From Bacteroidota bacterium (GTDB lineage: Bacteria; Bacteroidota; Ignavibacteria; Ignavibacteriales; Melioribacteraceae), in the NCBI GenBank assembly GCA_023453125.1, contig JAEXUB010000184.1:62001-126000 (forward strand): DNA of 64,000 nucleotides, given 5' to 3'. The position numbers and the translations under genes are program-made. How positions within the stretch are numbered: the first letter of the stretch is position 1; every line of letters starts with the position of its first letter. Below the pieces are notes generated by a model. It worked only from the letters and a program-made list of their open reading frames with translations, was not told the DNA's origin and searched no databases. Positions 36,585 to 46,447 of this stretch are shown here, piece by piece.

Positions 36585-38921
36585 ATGTCAAACAAGACGG
36601 GTTTTGAGTCTTATAACTATTTAAATGTGAAGGAAAACTATACATTTAAAGATTATCTTAATCTTTCCCTGAATAATATCTTCCTTATGGCAGTTATTAT
36701 TGTTATTTGCGGGGCTGTTGGTTTCTTTTATGCCTTTTACCAAACGGACCTGTATAAATCAACAACCTCAATGAAATTAGCACCTCCAAAAGGAAATATT
36801 CTCGATGCTCCCCTTGCTGCGGAAATAAATAACTTTGCCAATGACCGTTTTATAGCCAATGAAATTGAAATAATGAAGAGCTATACCGTTAGAGAAAATG
36901 TAGCCTATTCTCTAAGAAAGGAATTTCAGGTCGGCGCTAAGGATAGTTTCTATTTAATTCTAAAACCCGATTTGAGAAATCCGAACAGGTTTGCATTTTT
37001 TAAGAGGGAGACTGCTGCTTCCTTTAATAAAATAAGTGAAGTCCCATACCGCCCGGATACACTCCTTAGAAATCCTGAAATAGCTACTCTTCTCTCAAGA
37101 TCTATTTCGATTGATCAGAAAAGAGGGCTGGACATTGTAGAAATTTCTGCTGAATCTCCTTCGCCATATGAAGCGGCAAAAATGGCAAATAGTTATGCTG
37201 AGGCATACATAAATCTCAATTTAATGATGAACCGTACCAAAGTTAATGTTACCCGCCGTTTTCTGGAACAGCAGAGGAAAGAGAAATATAACGACCTGAG
37301 AAGAGCAGAAGATACTCTTAAAATTTTCCAGCAGAGCCGTGGAATTGTTGAGCTTAGTGAACAATCTAAACAGCTCGTTAATCAAATGGGGGATTTTGAC
37401 GCTCAGAAAAATGTTAAAGATCTTGAAGTCTCAATGTATGAAAAAACAATTACCGAACTTAAAAGTCAGCTGATTGCTCAGGAACCTAAAATTGCAGATG
37501 CTCTTGAAACGAGCAAACTGGAGGCGTATCTGAAGGAAATTCAGGGACAAATTGCCAAGCTTGAGGTAAACAGGGATTTCGCTTTGTCCGGCGTAAGAAA
37601 TGAGGAGGACAAAAGAAGGATTGCCGAAAAGTATAATTATGAAGTAAAGGAATTAAAAAAACAGGAATCTGAAAAAATAAATTCCTTAAAGGAATTAATT
37701 ACAAGTAAATCTGCTATGCAGGATGCAGCCAAGCTGGGATTGGATATTATTGAGAATCAGATTAAGCTGCAGGCGGCTAAGAGCTCACTCGAAAAATTAA
37801 AGTTAATAATTAGTTCTTATGAATCGAAATTCAATCTTTTGCCGAGGAATATTATTGAACTTGCTCAACTACAGAGACAAAGCTCTGCTTATGAAAAACT
37901 GTATCAGATGGTTGAGGAAAAATACCAGGAAGCCCTTGTTAATGAACAGTCAACTATTGGTAACGTGCAATTAATTGATATTGCGCGTAAACCCGGGGCG
38001 CCGATAGGACCCAACAGGCAATTGATTACATTATTAGGGTTTTTAATCGGATTTGGAGTAAGCTTCGGATTTGTTGTAATAAAAAATCAGTTGACGAACA
38101 CAGTTAAGACTCCAGAAGAAGTGCAAAGGATGAATATACCGGTTATCGGTTGGCTTCCTTTGTGGTATAGAAGCAGAAACGGCAGCGATGAGTCTTCGGC
38201 TATGATAGCAACCAGAGATCCTTTTTCGAAATCGGCAGAAGCATTCAGAGCTATAAGAACCAGAATACATTTTGCCCGCCAGAAAAATGAAAAAATAAAA
38301 ACCCTGCTTATTACTTCATCTTCCCCTTCAGAAGGGAAATCGACTACGGCAATAAACCTGGCGGAAATATTTGCGCAGTCCGATAAAAAGACTCTTCTGG
38401 TTGACTGCGACCTGAGGAAACCAACAACCCATAAAGTATTCGGTGTAGAAAAAATTCCTGGACTGGTAGATTATTTAACAGAATCGGCACCTCTGGAAAA
38501 GGTAATTACAGTAACGGGAATTAAAAATCTGGATTTGATTACAGCAGGATCTCATTCTCAGAATCCTGCGGAAGTTCTTGATTCCACCGAGATGGAATCT
38601 TTTGTCACTATGATTAAAACTAAATATGATTATATAATTTTTGATTCTCCTCCCATATTGGCGGTTACAGATTCTGAAATTCTTTCACGTATGATGGATG
38701 CAAGCATTCTTGTTGCCGCTTCAAACGAAGCGAACAGGGAAATGCTTAGAAAAGCCGCTCAGCTGTTATCGGATGATAAAAATTCATTCCTGGGAGTCGT
38801 ATTGAACAAATTCAAATTCAATATCGGGTATGGATATTACTACCGCAATTACTATTACTATTATTCCGACGGCAGAAAGAACGGTTTTATAGCGCGTTTA
38901 TTTAACCGAAAGCCAAACTAA
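36585..38921 (+). CDS. Wzz/Wzc-like chain-length determinant with BY-type tyrosine autokinase
   Basis: The 778-residue protein has the Wzc layout. Transmembrane helices lie at about residues 37-57 and 478-498, framing a large periplasmic coiled-coil domain with the Wzz motif. A cytoplasmic BY-kinase follows with Walker A TSSSPSEGKSTTAINLA, Walker A' LLVDCDLRKPTTH and Walker B YIIFDSPPILAVTD. The C-terminal tail carries nine tyrosines in a short stretch (about residues 750-770), the sites expected to be autophosphorylated. It would control chain length and export of the polysaccharide. It lies 37 bases after the SLBB gene. Confidence 0.95.
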   Translation: MSNKTGFESYNYLNVKENYTFKDYLNLSLNNIFLMAVIIVICGAVGFFYAFYQTDLYKSTTSMKLAPPKGNILDAPLAAEINNFANDRFIANEIEIMKSYTVRENVAYSLRKEFQVGAKDSFYLILKPDLRNPNRFAFFKRETAASFNKISEVPYRPDTLLRNPEIATLLSRSISIDQKRGLDIVEISAESPSPYEAAKMANSYAEAYINLNLMMNRTKVNVTRRFLEQQRKEKYNDLRRAEDTLKIFQQSRGIVELSEQSKQLVNQMGDFDAQKNVKDLEVSMYEKTITELKSQLIAQEPKIADALETSKLEAYLKEIQGQIAKLEVNRDFALSGVRNEEDKRRIAEKYNYEVKELKKQESEKINSLKELITSKSAMQDAAKLGLDIIENQIKLQAAKSSLEKLKLIISSYESKFNLLPRNIIELAQLQRQSSAYEKLYQMVEEKYQEALVNEQSTIGNVQLIDIARKPGAPIGPNRQLITLLGFLIGFGVSFGFVVIKNQLTNTVKTPEEVQRMNIPVIGWLPLWYRSRNGSDESSAMIATRDPFSKSAEAFRAIRTRIHFARQKNEKIKTLLITSSSPSEGKSTTAINLAEIFAQSDKKTLLVDCDLRKPTTHKVFGVEKIPGLVDYLTESAPLEKVITVTGIKNLDLITAGSHSQNPAEVLDSTEMESFVTMIKTKYDYIIFDSPPILAVTDSEILSRMMDASILVAASNEANREMLRKAAQLLSDDKNSFLGVVLNKFKFNIGYGYYYRNYYYYYSDGRKNGFIARLFNRKPN

Positions 38922-38936
38922 AACAGGATATATTTT

Positions 38937-40304
38937 ATGGAAACCAAATCTGTTCTATTAAAAAAAATAGAGAACGGAAGTGCGGTTATAGGAATTATCG
39001 GTTTGGGTTACGTTGGGCTTCCTCTTGCTCTGGCATTTGCCGGTAAAAAATTCAAGGTTATCGGTTTTGATACGGATGAGAAAAAAATTCCGAAAATAAT
39101 GAACGGGTTATCATATATTAAGCATATTCCCTCCGCGCGGATAAAGGCAAATGTTGATTCCGGATATTTTAAAGCGACGAGTGATTTTTCAAACCTGCCC
39201 GAATGTGATTGCATAATTATCTGCGTCCCTACACCATTGGATAATCACAGGCAGCCCGATATCTCATTCATATCTAATTCGGGAAAAGCGGTTGCCAAAT
39301 ACCTCCGCAAAGGCCAGCTCATTTCTCTTGAATCTTCCACTTATCCCGGTACAACAGAAGAAGTTCTTCTGCCGTTATTCGAAAAGGTGAAAGAAAACAA
39401 CGGGCATGAATCAAAAAACGGGAAATTAAAGGCGGGAATTGATTTTTATCTGGCCTTTTCTCCCGAAAGGGAAGATCCGAACAATCCCGATTATTCAACG
39501 GAGATTATTCCTAAAGTTGTTGGGGGAGTTACCCCCGACTGTCTTGAAATTGCATGCAAACTGTATGAAAAAGTTATAATCAAAGCAGTTCCCGTTTCTT
39601 CGACGAAGGCAGCAGAAGCTGCAAAACTCCTCGAAAATATATACAGATCGGTAAATATTGCTCTCGTAAATGAACTTAAGATAGTTTTTGACAGGATGGG
39701 TATTGATATTTGGGAAGTAATTGAAGCCGCAAAGACAAAGCCCTTCGGCTTTCAGGCATTTTATCCGGGGCCGGGCCTTGGCGGGCATTGTATACCGGTA
39801 GACCCTTTCTATTTAACATGGAAGGCGAGAGAATATGATTTGTCCACTAAATTCATTGAATTGGCGGGGGAGATAAATTCCTATCAGCCCTATTATGTTG
39901 TAAAAAAAACTATTGAGGCCGTTAATAGGCGGAACAAGTCTCTAAATGGATTGAAAGTTTTAATCCTTGGTGTGTCATATAAAAAGAATATTGACGACCT
40001 GCGAGAATCCCAGTCATTAAAACTTATTGAATTATTTAAAAAAGAGGGGGCAATTGTAGACTATTCCGATCCTTTCGTTCCTGTCCTTCCTTCTACAAGA
40101 AAATATAAATACAATATGCGTTCAGTAGATTTAACAAAAGAAAATATTGCTTCCTATGATATTCTTCTTTTGAGCACAGATCACGATGACTTTAATTATT
40201 TCCAGATATCCGAATGTGCCGAAGCTGGAAATATCCTAATAATTGATACCAGAAATGCCTTCGAAAGAAAGGGTATTAAATCAGGGCTGGTTGTAAAAGC
40301 CTAA
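38937..40304 (+). CDS. UDP-sugar dehydrogenase (UDP-GlcNAc/ManNAc dehydrogenase, WbpA/WecC type)
   Basis: The enzyme oxidises C6 of a UDP-hexosamine or UDP-hexose to the uronic acid with two NAD+. The 455-residue protein has an N-terminal Rossmann fold (GIIGLGYVGLPLALAF), LESSTYPGTTEE, SPEREDPNN and TKAAEAAKLLENIYRSVNIA, and the catalytic cysteine in PGPGLGGHCIPVDPFY (Cys285). The C-terminal domain has VLILGVSYKKNIDDLRESQS. The family match favours UDP-N-acetylhexosamine over UDP-glucose, but specificity is not certain. It starts 15 bases after the BY-kinase gene. The uronic acid could be the substrate of the amidotransferases encoded at the end of the locus. Confidence 0.93.
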   Translation: METKSVLLKKIENGSAVIGIIGLGYVGLPLALAFAGKKFKVIGFDTDEKKIPKIMNGLSYIKHIPSARIKANVDSGYFKATSDFSNLPECDCIIICVPTPLDNHRQPDISFISNSGKAVAKYLRKGQLISLESSTYPGTTEEVLLPLFEKVKENNGHESKNGKLKAGIDFYLAFSPEREDPNNPDYSTEIIPKVVGGVTPDCLEIACKLYEKVIIKAVPVSSTKAAEAAKLLENIYRSVNIALVNELKIVFDRMGIDIWEVIEAAKTKPFGFQAFYPGPGLGGHCIPVDPFYLTWKAREYDLSTKFIELAGEINSYQPYYVVKKTIEAVNRRNKSLNGLKVLILGVSYKKNIDDLRESQSLKLIELFKKEGAIVDYSDPFVPVLPSTRKYKYNMRSVDLTKENIASYDILLLSTDHDDFNYFQISECAEAGNILIIDTRNAFERKGIKSGLVVKA

Positions 40305-40336
40305 TAGACAATCTGATACAATCCGGAGCTGACGAA

Positions 40337-41074
40337 GTGATTAAAAAAATGCTTTCAAGAATATTTTCTATTGCCGGTTATAGAATAATCCGCATAGGCA
40401 GGGAGCGGGAAAGGCTTATGTCTGAATTCTCTCAGGAAGGGGCTCTTTTCAGGGCTTCAGGAATGGATATTAAAATTAGTTCGGTTATAGATGTTGGAGC
40501 ATCCGATGGCAGATGGAGCAGGATGTGCCGTAATTATTTCCCGAATGCAGATTATCTACTTATTGAAGCTCAGGCTAAGCATGAACCGGGGTTAATTGAA
40601 TATTGCCGCAAAAATGATAACGCATCATTTGTATTATGCGCTGCGGGGGATAGAGACGGAGAATTAAATTTTGATTCTACCGCTTTGTTCGGCGGTCTGG
40701 CATCAGAAAAACCGTTTAAGGATAATAATATTGTTGTTAAATCATTCAGATTGGATACATTGATTGAGAATAATAATCTATCATCTCCGTATTTTATTAA
40801 GCTTGATACACATGGATTTGAAATCCCAATATTAAACGGGGCTGAGAATATACTTAAAAATACAAATATGCTTCTTATTGAATCTTACAATTTTAAAATA
40901 TCCGAAAACAGTCTCCGTTTTTATGAATTATGTTCTTTTCTCGAAAAGAAAGGATTTTTACCGATCGACCTCGCAGATTTGACGAGGAGAAAAAAGGATA
41001 ATTCATTCTGGCAGGTGGATATACTCTTTATTAAGAAAGACAATAGTGTGTTTTCTTCCAACACATATAACTGA
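40337..41074 (+). CDS. FkbM family methyltransferase
   Basis: The 245-residue protein carries the SAM-binding motif VIDVGASDGRWSRM and the FkbM core with FVLCAAGDRDGEL and SPYFIKLDTHGFEIPILNGAE. FkbM enzymes methylate hydroxyl groups of sugars or polyketides. The start is a GTG (40337) placed 9 bases after GGAG; an ATG four codons later is an alternative. It is probably an O-methyltransferase acting on a sugar of the repeat unit. It is the first of several methyltransferase-like genes in this locus. Confidence 0.88.
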   Translation: MIKKMLSRIFSIAGYRIIRIGRERERLMSEFSQEGALFRASGMDIKISSVIDVGASDGRWSRMCRNYFPNADYLLIEAQAKHEPGLIEYCRKNDNASFVLCAAGDRDGELNFDSTALFGGLASEKPFKDNNIVVKSFRLDTLIENNNLSSPYFIKLDTHGFEIPILNGAENILKNTNMLLIESYNFKISENSLRFYELCSFLEKKGFLPIDLADLTRRKKDNSFWQVDILFIKKDNSVFSSNTYN

Positions 41075-41266
41075 GACAGAAATTTATAACGGCTCAATAT
41101 GATTATAGGGCAAAAACTGATAGAACAATTATTGACCGGAAGAGTCAAGTCTAACTGTATTTTTATGCTGCATATGAAATTAGACACCTTATCTGTTCAA
41201 TGGTTGTTGTTGATAGAAGCGGATTTAAATCAGCATAATTGTAATTACCGATAATTATCCGGAATA
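41075..41266 (+). promoter_or_regulatory. 192-base gap with a weak candidate internal promoter
   Basis: This is the largest gap in the polysaccharide locus. TTGACC (41132-41137), 18 bases and TGTATT (41156-41161) could form a weak internal promoter. TTGAC also pairs with GTCAA (41144-41148) in an inverted repeat. A 51-codon open frame (41099-41254) has no ribosome site and looks like chance. Nothing else is visible. Confidence 0.25.
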
Positions 41267-42661
41267 ATGGTGACCAAGGACCTCCAGCCGGCTTTAAGGA
41301 AAATTATTCCTGCCTTAATTGCAGATTTCTTCTCTAAGGGGGAAAAAAGGACTATCCTCCTTAAGAGAAATGTGCTTGGCGCATTTATGCTCAGGGGCGT
41401 TGATACTCTTCTAGGTTTTGTTAGAGTGCCTCTCATTATCAGTTTTCTCAGTGTATCTGAATATGGTATCTGGCTCACATTAAGTTCAGTTATTGGCTGG
41501 TTTGTTTTCTTTGATGTAGGGCTTAGCAGCGGTCTGAAGACTAAGCTTGGAATAGCTCTGGGGAAAAAAGAATATCAATTGGCAAAAACTTATGTAAGTA
41601 CAACATATGCTACGATAGCAATTATTATCGGTTTGGTATTCCTGATCTTCATTTTAATATATCCGTTCCTCGACTGGGGTAAAATACTGAATGTGCCAAG
41701 TAATCTTTCCTCAAGCGCCCCGCTGTTTGTCCTTGTATTTACCTCCTTGTTTGCGTTCCAGTTTATAGCAAATATTATCGGTACAATTCTAACTGCCGAT
41801 CAGAGACCCACTGCGGCTTCTGCAATAAGCACTTTAACAAGCATTATTTATTTGCTTCTTCTCATTCTGTTAAAAACCTTCACAAAGGGGACACTTCTTT
41901 CGCTTACACTTATATGTAACGGTACTTCGGTTATAATATACCTTGCTGCGTCCATTTACCTATTCAGAGGGAGATACTTTCATATAAGCCCTTCATTTAA
42001 GGCAGTTGATTTCAGCCATTTTAAGGAACTGGCCACACTTGGTATAAAATTCTTTTTCATCCAAATTTCATCGATAATTCTCTTTTCGACCGATAATATG
42101 ATTATAACCCAGTTATATACACCTGCCGATGTAGCCCCCTACAGTGTCTCGATGAAATATATGACAATACCTCTTATGCTATTCTCGATGGTTACCTGGC
42201 CATTGTGGGCGGCCTTTTCAGAGGCATATGCAATAAAGGATTATGAATGGATAAGGAAAACTGTGAATAAACTTGTTCTAATCTGGTTTGGAATGATACT
42301 TCTAGTGCTAATATGTCTTTTGTTCGCCGAATTGTTTTACCAAATTTGGCTCAAGGGAGAGATTATTGTCCCGTTTCTGCTCTCTGCATTTATGGGGCTC
42401 TATGCTTTGCTTGTCGGCTGGAATCAGATATTCGTTTTTTTTCTGAACGGTGTTGGAAAAATCAAGCTTCAGCTGTATATGAGTTTTATTACAATATTTA
42501 TAAATATCCCCATGTCGGTTTACTTTGCAAAAGGATTAGGGCTTGGGCCGGCAGGAGTAATTCTCGCAACAAATGTGTGCATTTTTATCGGGTCGGTTTG
42601 GGCTCCTATTCAGTACAGAAAGATAATAAACGGAGAAGCACGGGGAATATGGGACCAATAG
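41267..42661 (+). CDS. Lipid-linked repeat unit flippase (Wzx-like, MATE-type)
   Basis: The 464-residue protein has about 12-14 hydrophobic helices. Its N-terminal segment RNVLGAFMLRGVDTLLGFVRVPLIISFLSVSEYGIWLTLSS is the typical start of Wzx/polysaccharide-biosynthesis (Polysacc_synt) proteins. It would flip the undecaprenyl-linked repeat unit across the inner membrane. Its stop overlaps the next methyltransferase gene by 13 bases. A Wzy-like polymerase gene at 55157 and the BY-kinase complete a Wzx/Wzy-type pathway. Confidence 0.93.
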   Translation: MVTKDLQPALRKIIPALIADFFSKGEKRTILLKRNVLGAFMLRGVDTLLGFVRVPLIISFLSVSEYGIWLTLSSVIGWFVFFDVGLSSGLKTKLGIALGKKEYQLAKTYVSTTYATIAIIIGLVFLIFILIYPFLDWGKILNVPSNLSSSAPLFVLVFTSLFAFQFIANIIGTILTADQRPTAASAISTLTSIIYLLLLILLKTFTKGTLLSLTLICNGTSVIIYLAASIYLFRGRYFHISPSFKAVDFSHFKELATLGIKFFFIQISSIILFSTDNMIITQLYTPADVAPYSVSMKYMTIPLMLFSMVTWPLWAAFSEAYAIKDYEWIRKTVNKLVLIWFGMILLVLICLLFAELFYQIWLKGEIIVPFLLSAFMGLYALLVGWNQIFVFFLNGVGKIKLQLYMSFITIFINIPMSVYFAKGLGLGPAGVILATNVCIFIGSVWAPIQYRKIINGEARGIWDQ

Positions 42662-43509
42662 ATAAGATTGCCCGATTCTTTTGGAAATTATCTCTCCAGA
42701 AAATATACCACTTAATTAAAACTCCTTCCTATAAAAGGAAGGAATCGAGAGAACTTAATAGAATTGCAGGATATCCGCGTTATAAAAGAGGGAAAGCCGA
42801 ATTGCCCGGAATGTCGATAATTTTTAATGACTCAGCATCCTTTCTCTACCAATACAGGGAGATTTTTACCAAATGCAATTATAAATTTGCTGCTTCAGGA
42901 CCTGAGCCAATAATATATGACTGCGGTGCCAATATCGGCTTAAGCGTATTATACTTCAAGAGTATTTACCCTGCATCTGTAATCAGGGCGTTCGAAGCCG
43001 ACCCTGAAATTGCTCAATTGTTAATCGGGAATATTAATGAAAATAAAATACAAAAAGTTGATGTGGTTAATAAGGCCGTTTGGATTGAAGAAGGAGAAAT
43101 CCGTTTTCGAAAGGATGGGAGTGACGGGGGGGCAATTTCAGAATCGGATGGTTCCATTACCGTCTCTTCTGTAAAGTTGAAATCACTGTTGGAAAGAGAA
43201 TCAGAAATAGCTCTCCTTAAACTGGATATTGAAGGAGCGGAAACTGATGTATTAGTAGACTGCCGCAATTCCATTGGTCATATTGAGAAAATATTCATAG
43301 AATACCATTCAATCCCGGGTAAGGAGCAGTCGCTTCATCTAATCTTGGAAATTCTTAAAAATGCCGGATTCAGGTACTTCATACAGCCCATTTCAGAGAG
43401 CAAAACTCCATTCCTTCATTTTAATGAGGGAAAAGGGATGGACCTTCAGCTTAATATTTACTCATCGAACGGTTCCTTTAAAAGGCAAAATGAAGATTCT
43501 ATTCATTAA
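42649..43509 (+). CDS. FkbM family methyltransferase
   Basis: The protein (286 residues from the ATG at 42649) has a ~75-residue helical N-terminal part, then the SAM site IIYDCGANIGLSVLYFKSIYP, RAFEADPEIAQLL and the FkbM core LLKLDIEGAETDVLVDCRN, with IEKIFIEYHSIPG. The ATG follows CGGGGAA and lies within the end of the flippase gene; the earlier in-frame starts are shadows in that gene. It likely O-methylates a sugar of the repeat unit. It overlaps the following glycosyltransferase gene by 20 bases. Confidence 0.9.
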   Translation: MGPIDKIARFFWKLSLQKIYHLIKTPSYKRKESRELNRIAGYPRYKRGKAELPGMSIIFNDSASFLYQYREIFTKCNYKFAASGPEPIIYDCGANIGLSVLYFKSIYPASVIRAFEADPEIAQLLIGNINENKIQKVDVVNKAVWIEEGEIRFRKDGSDGGAISESDGSITVSSVKLKSLLERESEIALLKLDIEGAETDVLVDCRNSIGHIEKIFIEYHSIPGKEQSLHLILEILKNAGFRYFIQPISESKTPFLHFNEGKGMDLQLNIYSSNGSFKRQNEDSIH

Positions 43510-44740
43510 TCAGATCGATACTTCGGGAGGAGCTGCTATTGCAGCATGGCGCATTGCGGAATCCCTTTCCAAATTTAAGAATACAGAGAACTATTTTATT
43601 ACATCCTCTAAGAAATCAGATTCCGAGTTTGTTTATGACTGCACTCCGGGAAACAAACTGGCGCGCATTGCCGATGAATATTTAGTAAAATTTACTTCGG
43701 CTGTCGGCCTTCAATATATATATATTCCCTTTCATAAAATGCAAATTATCAAAAGAGCGAGAAAAATAAAACCCGATATAATAAACATCCATAATATTCA
43801 CGGAAGCTATTTCCAAACCGGCCTGATTAAAGAATTGTCCAATTATGCACCGGTAGCCTGGACACTCCACGATATGTGGGCTATCACAAGAAACGCGTCT
43901 TATACGTATGGAAACAGTGAATGGAAGAATTTGAAGAGTTTTCCCGGAGAAAAAGATATTTATCCTTCAATGGGCTTCGATTCAGGGAATTATCTACTAA
44001 ATCGAAAGAAAAGAATATATTCTAAAAGCAGGCTTTCCGTTGTTGCCCCTTCAAAATGGCTTTTTGATTGTGCTGCTACGTCACCGGTATTTGAAAACAC
44101 CGAAGTTGTCAATATACCTTATGCTATAGATACCGTGTACTTTTCTCCGGCTGACAGGAATGAGGCCAAAAATAATCTGGGATTGGACAACAAAGTAAGC
44201 AGCCTCTTTTTTAATGCCGATTGGATTTACAAAGAACCGAGAAAAGGGGGGCATTTTATACCGGAGATACTAATTAAGTTGAATAATAATCTCAGTAAAA
44301 GAATTTCGGTAATTGTTTCAGGCAGGGATAAGCCGTATAATTTTGAAAATCTGAAAAATCTTCATTTCAGCTTTATCGGAAGTGTGAGCGGAGATAATAT
44401 GGTAAGAGAGGTCCTTAGAGCCTCAGATGTTATAATGCATCCGTCGCGGGCCGATAATCTGCCCAATATGCTTTTAGAAGCGGGTGCCTGCGGTACAGCG
44501 GCAGCGGCTTTTGATGTGGGCGGGTCTTCAGACATAGTGATTGACGGTGTTAACGGAATACTTGAACATCCGTTTGATATAGACTCTTATTCCGCAAGGC
44601 TGGCTTCGCTGCTTGAAAATGAGGATATGCTTAAATCTTTTTCACAGAATGCCAGAAATCATGTCTGTTCTGCTTTTTCCTCTGAAAAGACTGCTGAATC
44701 ATATTACAACTATTTCGAAAGATTAATTAAGAAGCAGTAA
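43490..44740 (+). CDS. GT4 family glycosyltransferase
   Basis: The protein (416 residues from the ATG at 43490) begins MKILFINQIDTSGGAAIAAWRIAESL, the usual GT4/GT-B N-terminal pattern. It contains the GT-B hinge and the C-terminal donor-binding loop MHPSRADNLPNMLLEAGACGTAAAAF, the equivalent of the E-x7-E motif. Donor and acceptor cannot be inferred. AAAGG precedes the ATG, and the N-terminal extension back to 43361 lies inside the preceding methyltransferase gene and is discarded. The stop overlaps the next start (TAATG). Confidence 0.92.
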   Translation: MKILFINQIDTSGGAAIAAWRIAESLSKFKNTENYFITSSKKSDSEFVYDCTPGNKLARIADEYLVKFTSAVGLQYIYIPFHKMQIIKRARKIKPDIINIHNIHGSYFQTGLIKELSNYAPVAWTLHDMWAITRNASYTYGNSEWKNLKSFPGEKDIYPSMGFDSGNYLLNRKKRIYSKSRLSVVAPSKWLFDCAATSPVFENTEVVNIPYAIDTVYFSPADRNEAKNNLGLDNKVSSLFFNADWIYKEPRKGGHFIPEILIKLNNNLSKRISVIVSGRDKPYNFENLKNLHFSFIGSVSGDNMVREVLRASDVIMHPSRADNLPNMLLEAGACGTAAAAFDVGGSSDIVIDGVNGILEHPFDIDSYSARLASLLENEDMLKSFSQNARNHVCSAFSSEKTAESYYNYFERLIKKQ

Positions 44741-45564
44741 TGAAGAAAATGCTGAATATAGGGTGCGGTTCCAAATTTCATACTGAATGGATAAATATCG
44801 ACATCCATTCTTCAAATACATCTGTTATTCAGCATGATATCCGTAAGGGGCTTCCTTTTCCCGACTGCACATTTGATGCAGTTTACAGTTCACATCTGCT
44901 TGAACATTTATCTGAAAAAGAAGCTGGATTACTGCTGAAAGAAAAATTCCGGATTCTAAAGCCGGGAGGAATATGCCGAATAGGAGTGCCGGACCTTGAG
45001 CAGATTTGTAAAAACTATCTTTTTTACCTGAATGAACTGGTTAAAGGAAGGATCGAAAATGATTTCCGTTACCGCTACAGCAAACTTGAATTGTTCGATC
45101 AGATGACACGGAATTCGAGCGGCGGGGAATTGGGAAAAATCTGGATGGATAGAATATATGCAGATGCCGAATTTATTCAAAACAGGCATGGAAAAGAGGT
45201 ACTAATTCCATATTCAATAGAAGGGATATCCAATGCTCAGGGTAAGACTCTCAGAAATAATATTAAGAATATCCCGAAAGAAATTGCCGTTAAAATATAC
45301 GGCAAAGTGTTAAAGTTTCTACTCGGGAATGAAAAATACGAAATACTCCAGGAGGGGATATTTAGAAACAGCGGAGAGATTCACAAAGTAATGTATGACA
45401 GATACAGCATCAAAAAAATTCTCTCCGACTCCGGTTTTAAGGAAACAGAAATTGTGACAGCATTCATTAGTAAAATACCTGAATTTAGCCGGTATGAGCT
45501 TGATGTGCTAGAAGGAGAAGTAAGAAAACCGGATTCCATTTTTGCCGAGGCTATAAAACCATAA
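44740..45564 (+). CDS. Class I SAM-dependent methyltransferase
   Basis: The 274-residue protein has the Rossmann SAM motif LNIGCGSKFHTEWINIDIH, the acidic loop FDAVYSSHLLEHLSEKEAGLLL, and LKPGGICRIGVPDLEQI, typical of the Methyltransf_11 group. It also has a longer insertion and C-terminal part. It starts at the stop of the preceding glycosyltransferase gene. The first ~90 residues resemble the protein encoded at 48820, suggesting an old duplication. The substrate is likely a sugar residue of the polymer. Confidence 0.85.
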   Translation: MKKMLNIGCGSKFHTEWINIDIHSSNTSVIQHDIRKGLPFPDCTFDAVYSSHLLEHLSEKEAGLLLKEKFRILKPGGICRIGVPDLEQICKNYLFYLNELVKGRIENDFRYRYSKLELFDQMTRNSSGGELGKIWMDRIYADAEFIQNRHGKEVLIPYSIEGISNAQGKTLRNNIKNIPKEIAVKIYGKVLKFLLGNEKYEILQEGIFRNSGEIHKVMYDRYSIKKILSDSGFKETEIVTAFISKIPEFSRYELDVLEGEVRKPDSIFAEAIKP

Positions 45565-45577
45565 TTACGGATTTGAT

Positions 45578-46447
45578 ATGGATAAACTTGTATCGGTTGT
45601 ATTAGGAAGCTATAACAGAAAGAAATTCCTAAGGCTCACTATTGACAGTATCAGAAAAGAATTGATGAATTTTAGTATTCCGGGAGAAATTATAGTGGTT
45701 GACGGGGGATCTGGGGACGGATCTGTTGAATGGCTTATTAAGCAGAAAGATATAATTACCATAATACAGAATAACCATGGAACCTGGAATGGTGCTCCGG
45801 TAAAAAAGAAAAGTTGGGGCGGCTTTATGAACCTGGGCTTCAAATGCGCCAAAGGGAATTATATCTGCATGGTAAGTGACGATTGCCTTATTGTACCCGG
45901 CGCAATTAAAAACGGCATTGATCTAGTAGAGGAATATTCCTCAAATGGGGAGAAAATTGGAGGAGCCGCATTTTACTGGAGAGATATTCCGGGAGAAGCA
46001 AAATATTGGGCGGGAAGCCTGTTTGATAAAACTTATCTCATTAACCATGGCATTTTCACATCGGAGGCGTTGTCTGAAGCAGGTTATATTGATGAGAATT
46101 CTTTCCGGTTTTATTTTGCAGATGCAGACCTTTGTCTGCGGCTAAATGAATTAGGGTATAATATTCTTCTCTCGGAAAAATCTTTTATTGAACACTATTC
46201 CCATGCAAACGTTAAGCAGAGAAAAACTAATGCCCGGAGTACCGATACTGACTACAAAGCATATCTGGCCAGGTGGGAGCAAAAGCAAATGCGTACAAAC
46301 CCCTATTTTTCCAGAGAAAAAGGATTAGTCTACTATTCTGATCCAAACGATACTTATAAACAATTCCGAAAGGCACAGCTTATTAGTTACCATCATTTGC
46401 TATCAAATACAAAAAAGATTGTTAAAAAAATGATTGGTAAAGGATGA
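45578..46447 (+). CDS. GT2 family glycosyltransferase
   Basis: The 289-residue protein is a GT-A enzyme: KLVSVVLGSYNRKKFLRLTIDSI, then EIIVVDGGSGDGSVEWL, the metal-binding acidic motif MVSDDCLIVPG, and the acceptor loop FADADLCLRLNELGYNILLSEKSFIEH. It would add a sugar to the lipid-linked repeat unit on the cytoplasmic side. It follows the methyltransferase gene by 13 bases and overlaps the GT10 gene by 4 (ATGA). Confidence 0.92.
   Translation: MDKLVSVVLGSYNRKKFLRLTIDSIRKELMNFSIPGEIIVVDGGSGDGSVEWLIKQKDIITIIQNNHGTWNGAPVKKKSWGGFMNLGFKCAKGNYICMVSDDCLIVPGAIKNGIDLVEEYSSNGEKIGGAAFYWRDIPGEAKYWAGSLFDKTYLINHGIFTSEALSEAGYIDENSFRFYFADADLCLRLNELGYNILLSEKSFIEHYSHANVKQRKTNARSTDTDYKAYLARWEQKQMRTNPYFSREKGLVYYSDPNDTYKQFRKAQLISYHHLLSNTKKIVKKMIGKG

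Noticed and set aside
41099..41254. 51-codon frame in the gap after the first FkbM gene
   Set aside because: No ribosome site, no recognisable product and unremarkable length for the gap.
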